Assembly (NCBI GenBank): GCA_946406115.1
Contig: OX291557.1
Span: forward strand, 22,600,501 to 22,664,500
Direction of reading: 5' to 3'
DNA from: Apoda limacodes
Lineage: Eukaryota > Arthropoda > Insecta > Lepidoptera > Limacodidae
Length of the DNA: 64,000 nucleotides
A model generated the notes under the pieces. That model worked only from the letters and a program-made list of their open reading frames with translations. It did no database searches and was not told where the DNA came from. This document shows positions 57,950 through 64,000 of this stretch, one piece after another; position 1 is the first letter of the stretch, and the number at the start of each line of letters is the position of its first letter. Position numbers and translations under genes: made by a program.

Positions 57950-58180
57950 ATCATTATACCTCTCTTATATGGATGACTTTCAACACAAATGTTAAGATAG
58001 TTCAAAAACCACTTATCAGATCTAGACCAAATTAAAATGGAACCACCTCTGAAGTATGACCTACCAAACGAAAAAAGAATTTCTAAAATCGATCCATAAT
58101 TGGCGGAGTAATCGCGTAACAAACATACAAAAACATACCCGTCGAATTGATAACCTCTTCCTTTTTTGAAGTCAGTTAAA
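57950..58180 (+). repeat. lepidopteran dispersed repeat ('gaagtcagttaaaaa' tail)
   Basis: 'ggcggagtaatcgcgtaaca', 'acatacccgtcgaattgata' and 'cttttttgaagtcagttaaa' are the usual 3' end of a widespread repeat. Confidence 0.65.
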
Positions 58181-58339
58181 AATGGGTATTCTTTGAAACT
58201 ACAAGACTGATTTTAAAAATTCTTTTAACATTGGATAGTGTATTTATCTGGAAGAAACACAGGCTATGTAACATCAAGCTATTACAAATAGAAGCGATAA
58301 AATATAAAAAATTAGTGTCGGACAACCGTCCGGAATCGT

Positions 58340-58505
58340 GACAACTTGTGCCTTTCACTTTTTATGTCTGTCTCTCTCGCTCTTAGGCGGGCTAACCATG
58401 CCGCGTGCCTCTCACTCGCTCTCATTGTGAGCGCATAACGTGAGCGGAGCGTAACGCAGTTTCTTGAAGTGTCACCCGGCAAACCAATTTATAAGACGTT
58501 GTCAC
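58340..58505 (+). repeat. unclassified repeat-like GC-richer block
   Basis: 'tgtctctctcgctcttaggc', 'gccgcgtgcctctcactcgc' and a terminal 'gttgtcacgtcaaaa' resemble a dispersed lepidopteran repeat; no second copy in the window. Confidence 0.4.
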
Positions 58506-59100
58506 GTCAAAAAAGATTTTAAAAAACTGGAGAAAATGTCCCTTCTGAGATCTTTCGTGGCGAGTTACTCCAAAATAATGCTTGGTGGGATTGTTCCAAA
58601 AACGTTTAAAAAAGTCTTGATATCATATATCTATCTCTTACTCACAATAACTTTTTTTTTATTTAAAGAATTAATTAAAAATATTACGTGATTTGCAAAG
58701 CTCAAGTATTCATCTATTCAATATTAACCCTTATTGACATAAGAACATTATTTAACTTGATTATGTAATGTAGATTAAAATTGTCTTTAAATTTTATGAT
58801 TTAAGAGACTTTCGCAAAGGTTTCTCCGGATCCGCTGAGCAGATCCGAATAAAGTTTAATAACTGGGTTTTTCTGGAAATGTTTCGAATCTTGACAAACG
58901 TAACAACACGATTAATAAACTTCTGTTCCATGAAAAATAGACCTAAAAATTTTTACTCTTTTTCTTTGGTTTTGGCAAAGAAATCTTTAAAGGTCTAACT
59001 GCTATTAGTTTACAACTTTGCTAAAGCATAGCTGCGCTTAACCTTGAGAAAAAGCATTTTTTGATAACAATGATGTATAATAAACTATTAATTTATTTCA
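58506..59100. other. AT-rich intergenic DNA
   Basis: Nothing recognised. Confidence 0.4.
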
Positions 59101-59900
59101 TGTATTCCATTGAAAATCTCAGTGAATTGGGATGTAGCTGTACTTCTCACGCACGCTCAGTTACATATCGCGTCATCCTTGTTTTTACAGAGTTTTCTGT
59201 CAACGTCTGTTAAGCAGTGTGTGCTCCAGCGTTGTCCTGAAGAAGCAGTGGGCTAGAGCGGTTGACCAATCTCGGCTGTTTAACGGCTAGCTTTTCCTTC
59301 ATAGTTTCCAATTGTCGGCAATTCAGATATGCCGTAATCGTTTGAACAGATCTTAGGAAGCTGACTACAGCTAAACGCTGGTCTACCAGACACTAACCAG
59401 TACCTTTTTTTGAGTCAACTTTCGCTTAATCCAGTAAGCCGGTTCTCTTGGATTTTACCACTGTGATGAGCATTTCCGATTATTGTATAGGATCCACTTT
59501 TCATAACAAGTGATGATACGATTAAAAATCCCCTCGTTATTTTGACGGTTGAGAAACGTGACGCAGCAGTCGACGCGTATTTGTTGGTTTGCGTCACTTA
59601 GTTCATGCGGTACCCATTTATCAAGCTTTTTCACTTTTCCAGTTTGTTTCAAATGATTCAAAATGGTTTTATCACTCACACCGAAGCCTGCAGCTTCTCC
59701 GTACACGTCATTAATCCTTCGAGCTGTTTCTGCAGCGCTAGTGCCACGATGGAATTCGTATTCGAAAATAATGCGATATTTTATGTTTCCCATTTTGAGA
59801 CAGAACGATGTCAAAGCGATTTGGAATTCTTAACCAAACGCTGGCTTTTTGAAATCAAAATGGCCAGTTCTATAAAACATCAATTTCATATGTAAGGACC
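59101..59900 (-). pseudogene. mariner transposase remnant
   Basis: Cut-and-paste transposase of the mariner group. The - strand frame 59814-59455 begins near 'MGNIKYRIIFEYEF' and has the helix-turn-helix signature 'AAETARRINDVYG', then 'VSDKTILNHLKQTGKVKKLD' and 'WVPHELSDANQQIR'. In 'TCYEKWILYNN' the catalytic Asp of the usual 'DEKW' is Tyr (residue 104). A stop follows 'SSQW' (59455). Further on, in shifted frames, come 'QLETMKEKLAVKQPRLVNRS' and 'LQDNAGAHT' (about 59219-59245), the second catalytic Asp region. The C-terminus has decayed. Terminal repeats were not identified. Confidence 0.88.
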
Positions 59901-61194
59901 TAATATAACCGATTTAAATTAAGCGCGTCAGTCGGCAAACTAAAGAGATAGGTACACGGCGGCGGGTTTTTTGTTCGTAATGGGTCACATTTAGTTTATT
60001 AATTTCATAAATGTGGCGCAAACTAAGTTGCGTGGGCCAGCTAGTTTGTCAAAAAAGACAGTTCTTAAAACTTGACCCGCCGAAGTAACATTTTGTTTGC
60101 GCCGACTAAATAAATATACATTCCCTAATTACTTTCGTAATCATCTATTTGCAAAGTTGATTTGTAAGTACTTCATAATATAGTCCAATTTTTTCTATTT
60201 ATTTCTAAAACATCTTGTACAGTAATAAGGAAAAAGGAAACAAAGTAACTTTCGTCATAACATTAACGTAAATGCGCACATTGATGCAAACAGCAGTTTA
60301 CGTATACTCTTTTCCTCTAATAACCATTTCTACGAAACATTTTCTTTTTGAAAGATCTTATTTCACCTGCTCTTACTCTGTTGTTGCATAACTTAATTTA
60401 CAAATATTGTTATTTCAAATAATATTGTGTGTTCGATCTGTGCAAAGTGTTTTTGTCGATTTCTTAAAGTAAATAGACATTTATAAAATAAGAGTTAACA
60501 TAATTTATTAATAATACAAATTACAACTCCATAACAAAATTAGAAATAAATGTGTGTTGGTTTATCTTAGCGTTATAATAACAATTTTTTACCTCAGCAC
60601 TAGAATTTTATTTTATCAAGCACAGATTGTATTTTTACAGAACACATTCTTCTAAGGTTAAACTAAGGAACAAGGTCACAACCTGACGGAGTCGCGGATG
60701 CATTCAAGAGATCCCGCGGCCTCGTCGTAAAGGTACGAGAAAAAAACACCGTTGGTTTTACTCGGTAAGAGTCTGAAATAAGTTGTGCGCTACCCTAGCA
60801 GGGTCACAAACTAATCTGCTCTGGTGTAGTTAAAAATAAAACTACACTCTCCATATTGTAATGGTGCGCGCTGCGAACTACAGGTCAGGCGAACCGAACG
60901 ATATAAAAAGATAACGATAGCGTCATCTTGATTCATTAATAAGTAAGCAAGTAGTGTACATCATAGTAAAAACACTACAGTACCAGTAAGAGACAGTAAA
61001 AATTTAACAAGTAGGTGTTTAATTTTTTTTTAAGTTTAGAAGGTCAGGGCAGGACTCTACAGTTAAGGCACTTTATAATTTAACATTCTATATAGCACAT
61101 TGCTCTGTGTGCAACGATGTATGTACCTATTTACCGAAATTAATTCACAGATGTAATGTAGATATCTTTTTATTTTCTAACCCTTGGTAAGAAA
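59901..61194. other. AT-rich intergenic DNA
   Basis: 60660-60900 is GC-richer but unassigned. No gene or RNA seen. Confidence 0.4.
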
Positions 61195-61262
61195 CAAATG
61201 GCCACATTATTGCTGAACCCTCGCAACCTAAATTAAAATGAGATAATTTACTTGTGCCCTTT
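61195..61262 (+). repeat. dispersed repeat D2, copy 2
   Basis: Matches 32458-32525 ('cgcaacctaaattaaaatga', 'gataatttacttg'). Confidence 0.6.
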
Positions 61263-61674
61263 GTTGGACAGACCTTTATTCCTCCTATAATATTTTTCAT
61301 CATCTATTGTTGTTATTGTTTTATGATGAATTTTAAAAAGATGTTGAAATAAAGTTTATTTCTAAATTTTTTTATATATACTATAATACGTTAACATTAT
61401 TAACATTTTAATTTTTTAAGAATTTACAATTCACAATTGAGACGAATCTAACAAGACGCCTCGTAAGTTAAAAAATCCATCAAGCCGTTTAGGCTACACA
61501 GCATGCCAAAGAAATATACATACATATATACATACAAAAAAAAAACACCATGTCCTGATCGTGGCTTAAACTCAGTCCCCATCGTCATATAATAAAGCCG
61601 TGTTCGCAATACGAGGATATAAACCAGATATTACAAAATAGTTGCTTATATTGCATACAATATAAAAGAAATAC
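61263..61674. other. AT-rich intergenic DNA
   Basis: A 'tacatacatatatacataca' simple repeat lies near 61518-61540. No gene seen. Confidence 0.4.
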
Positions 61675-61935
61675 AGACATGTGTGTGAGTCGCAGCGTAG
61701 TTGGTAGTGTAGCCGACTGCAGTAAAGAGAGTGTGGGTTCGATTCCCGCACTGAACAAACATTTATGTGATAAACATTTGTCTTGACTCTGGTTGCATTT
61801 ATGTATGATATGTATGTATTTAAAAAAAAAAATGTATTTGTATCCGTTGTCTGGTACTCATAACACAAGCTCTGTTTACTTTGGGGCCAGATAGCGCTGT
61901 GTGTAATGTCCAAAAATATTTATTTAAAATATTTA
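61675..61935 (+). mobile_element. tRNA-derived SINE (family S, best copy)
   Basis: The A-box-like 'cagcgtagttggtagtg' at 61694-61710 and a perfectly paired T-arm 'gtgtgggttcgattcccgca' near 61730-61749 mark the tRNA-derived head. The body has 'tgtatccgttgtctggtact' and the tail 'aaaatatttatttaaaatat'. It is the most complete member of the family in the window. Pol III transcription is expected from the two boxes; mobilisation would need a LINE. Confidence 0.85.
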
Positions 61936-62204
61936 TTTAGTTATATATGTACACACACGCACACAATAATATACACACGCAAATTCCATTATGTGACTAG
62001 AGTTTAAAACGTGGCTGCAAGGTAGGCTCCACTAAAATATTTCTTGTGAATTAAACAAAATTTAACAGCGTTTTAGGGTGGATTAAAATTTGCTTTGAGA
62101 TACGTGTTTACTGCCAATAAATTAGAATCTACAAATCAAATTAGCGATGAAAGTCAGTGATCCTGTAAAAACATTGGAAGTAACAATTAATTGGACTTTT
62201 ATAG
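61936..62204. other. AT-rich intergenic DNA
   Basis: Short 'acacacgcacac' runs; nothing else recognised. Confidence 0.4.
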
Positions 62205-62330
62205 AAATCAGAAATAGTTCCAGACCGTCGAGCCGGGAGGAGTTTACTAATTCAGCGTAACATTGATTTTGTCTGAGGGTAGAATGGCGGAATTTGGTTC
62301 GAAATTCAAAATAGCTTCTGTGATCCGAGA
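62205..62330 (-). repeat. dispersed repeat D3, copy 2
   Basis: Shares 'gaaatagttccagaccgtcg' and 'acattgattttgtctg' with 35450-35600. Confidence 0.65.
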
Positions 62331-63339
62331 TGCCCGTATTAATATTGCTACGCAAAAAGGAGCTTTGTGTTAAATGTAATGAAATAGTAATAATATGAAT
62401 AGCTTAGATTGTCATGATAAACATCGTTAATAGAGTGATATGGAGCTATTTGGCATCTGTGCAAAATTTGATCGAAAGCTATTTTTAGAACAATTTATGA
62501 ATTATCGTCAAAAACTTTGCGCACCTTAATACTTTTTTAAGTTTTCATAGACAAATGGCAAAAGCGGAATCTTATAGTTTTGTTACTAATCCAGAATCTA
62601 GTCAAGAGCCTTCTGTTCTGTTATTAAGATCAAGTTATCCTTGCACCGGCAGGAGAGGATTTACAGGAAAAGGTAACAATTATGTATCAATCAAAATTAA
62701 ATCAAATCAAAATGGATTGGAATAAAAGTTAATATTAACAAGACTCTTATTTGCCGAGAATTGGATGATACTGACCAATCAATTTAAAGCATTCAAGAAC
62801 TAACGTAGGTTTTAATTCTCCTCTCAGTCGCATTTGCAGAAGCTATAATACTAAGGAGTTTGATATTTTTAATGACACTTTGCCTAAATTTAAATCACAG
62901 ATCATAACATTCTCATGTCCTGACCATTTCACTATAAAACAATCATGGAAAGAGCTTGTTATCGTAGTTATTGTAGTATTACTTAACCAAGTTATATTTA
63001 TAAATTATTAATAACTAATTTGAAAGGTGATTTTTTTTTTATTTGACATTGAGCCACTACAAGAATATAATATTATTGCTTTATTTTAATTTATCACATT
63101 TACAATATAATTGTTTGTTTTATAGTATTGTTCAGTTTATAAAATTTGACATTTGTTTTAAATTCTATTTTTTTTTGACATAATTACTAAACTGAATCAT
63201 TATCTATTATTATTTTTAAATTAATTTTAAGATTATATTAAAAAGTTATAACACATTGCAAGCTGTGGTAAACTTCAACTATGGACATACTCAAATTGTA
63301 AACCCTTGCGCTAGAATTTTGATCAATGTATAGGTATTT
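62331..63339. other. AT-rich intergenic DNA
   Basis: Nothing recognised. Confidence 0.4.
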
Positions 63340-63806
63340 TTATTATTGGTCACCAAAATTACAAAATTTAAATCAAAATAAGACGAAAGTCATGATTGTT
63401 AAATGGAATGAAACTGTTACAGAATGCAACGTCATTGTGTAAGCAAAGAAAGTAGAACAAGTTTGAGAATTTGTATACTGTAGAATCTTTGTTAACAAAA
63501 ACGAAAAATGTGAGACTGATATTGTGTAAAGAGTAAATGGGGCACTATGCATCTTTATGAGCAGTCAGCAGTTGTATCAAAAGAAACGTTTAGGATTCCA
63601 TAAGGTCGTTGGTTCCAACACTATTGTATGGAAGTGAATGTAGCGGAAAAAGATGCAAGAAACAAATTTATGAGGCTAAAGTAATTGAAAGGGTCGATAA
63701 GGGTAGAACTCGGCGTATCTTGATTGAGTTCGTTCTTATAAAAAGCGAGATAAAGAGTAATAATGTAAACCGTCGAACGTGTATGAAGGCATTCATAGTA
63801 TCTTAG
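63340..63806 (+). pseudogene. RTE-like LINE reverse transcriptase remnant
   Basis: Successive frames give 'NQNKTKVMIVKW' (63366-63401) and 'TVTECNVI', then a stretch like 'FVYLGS…KDGKCDTDI' in decayed form (63463-63520). 'VPTLLYGSECS' (63612-63644) is a hallmark of the region after the RT domain in RTE-type LINEs. Stops and frameshifts occur throughout. The catalytic YxDD lies upstream and is not recognisable. Nothing shows where the element ends. Confidence 0.6.
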
Positions 63807-64000
63807 AAAATGGAAGTTTTTGGTCTCTGCTTACCCCTTTAGAGAATAGTCATGATGTTATGTAGGTATGTCTGTGTCTGTATGTATATGTCATAATCAT
63901 TATTTTCTAATGAAAATTCAAAACAGTCTAGTGTATTTTGCTATACAGTTTTGTAATAAAATAGATTTTTCTTAAAGGCTTGCTGTCGAAAAATAGAACA
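63807..64000. other. right edge of window, no gene seen
   Basis: AT-rich; nothing recognised. Confidence 0.4.

Overview
This window looks like nuclear DNA from a moth or butterfly (Lepidoptera). The evidence is its transposon debris. There are tRNA-derived and 5S-derived SINEs of lepidopteran type, dispersed repeats ending in the 'gggcggagccgctggcaaa' style tail, and many 3' stubs of one CR1/Jockey-type LINE ending in 'ttagtggtataaaa'. Tc1 and mariner remnants, a fold-back MITE and a TTAA-flanked MITE complete the picture. I found no convincing intact host gene, tRNA or rRNA gene anywhere. Every protein-like stretch of clear ancestry belongs to a mobile element and is broken, apart from one short bacterial-looking fragment.

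Positions 668-18708 form an island unlike the rest. It is an 11,732-bp unit (668-12399) followed by about 54% of a second, nearly identical unit (12400-18708). Put another way, two 5.7-6.3 kb direct repeats flank a 6.0-kb core that occurs once. Inside the unit are several unrelated tandem arrays: degenerate ~105-bp repeats, a 192-bp repeat whose copy number differs between the units, degenerate telomere-like CCTAA/AACCT sequence, 82-bp repeats and ~92-bp repeats. I see none of the lepidopteran transposons there, very few homopolymer runs and no credible gene. Its right edge is fused to a 5'-truncated Jockey-type LINE.

From 18709 to 64000 the window is a graveyard of transposons in AT-rich DNA. 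18.7-22.7 kb holds the Jockey LINE (split by a TTAA MITE), a short bacterial-looking fragment with a terminator-like hairpin, and LINE fragments. 22.7-43 kb is mostly AT-rich DNA with scattered LINE stubs, SINEs and a 0.7-kb fold-back element. 43.7-45.2 kb is a nest: a 5S-type SINE split by a tRNA-type SINE, which is followed by a Tc1 element. 46-51.7 kb shows an unclassified repeat (here called U1) invaded by a GC-rich/minisatellite/SINE composite and by the largest LINE copy (50029-51443). 52-64 kb repeats these themes and adds a second Tc1 copy, a mariner remnant and a decayed RTE-like LINE.

The parts do not form a pathway. Their relationship is historical: autonomous elements (CR1/Jockey LINE, Tc1, mariner) have decayed, and non-autonomous ones (SINEs, MITEs, deletion derivatives) have used their machinery. 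All comparisons were made by eye, so copy boundaries carry errors of a few to tens of bases.
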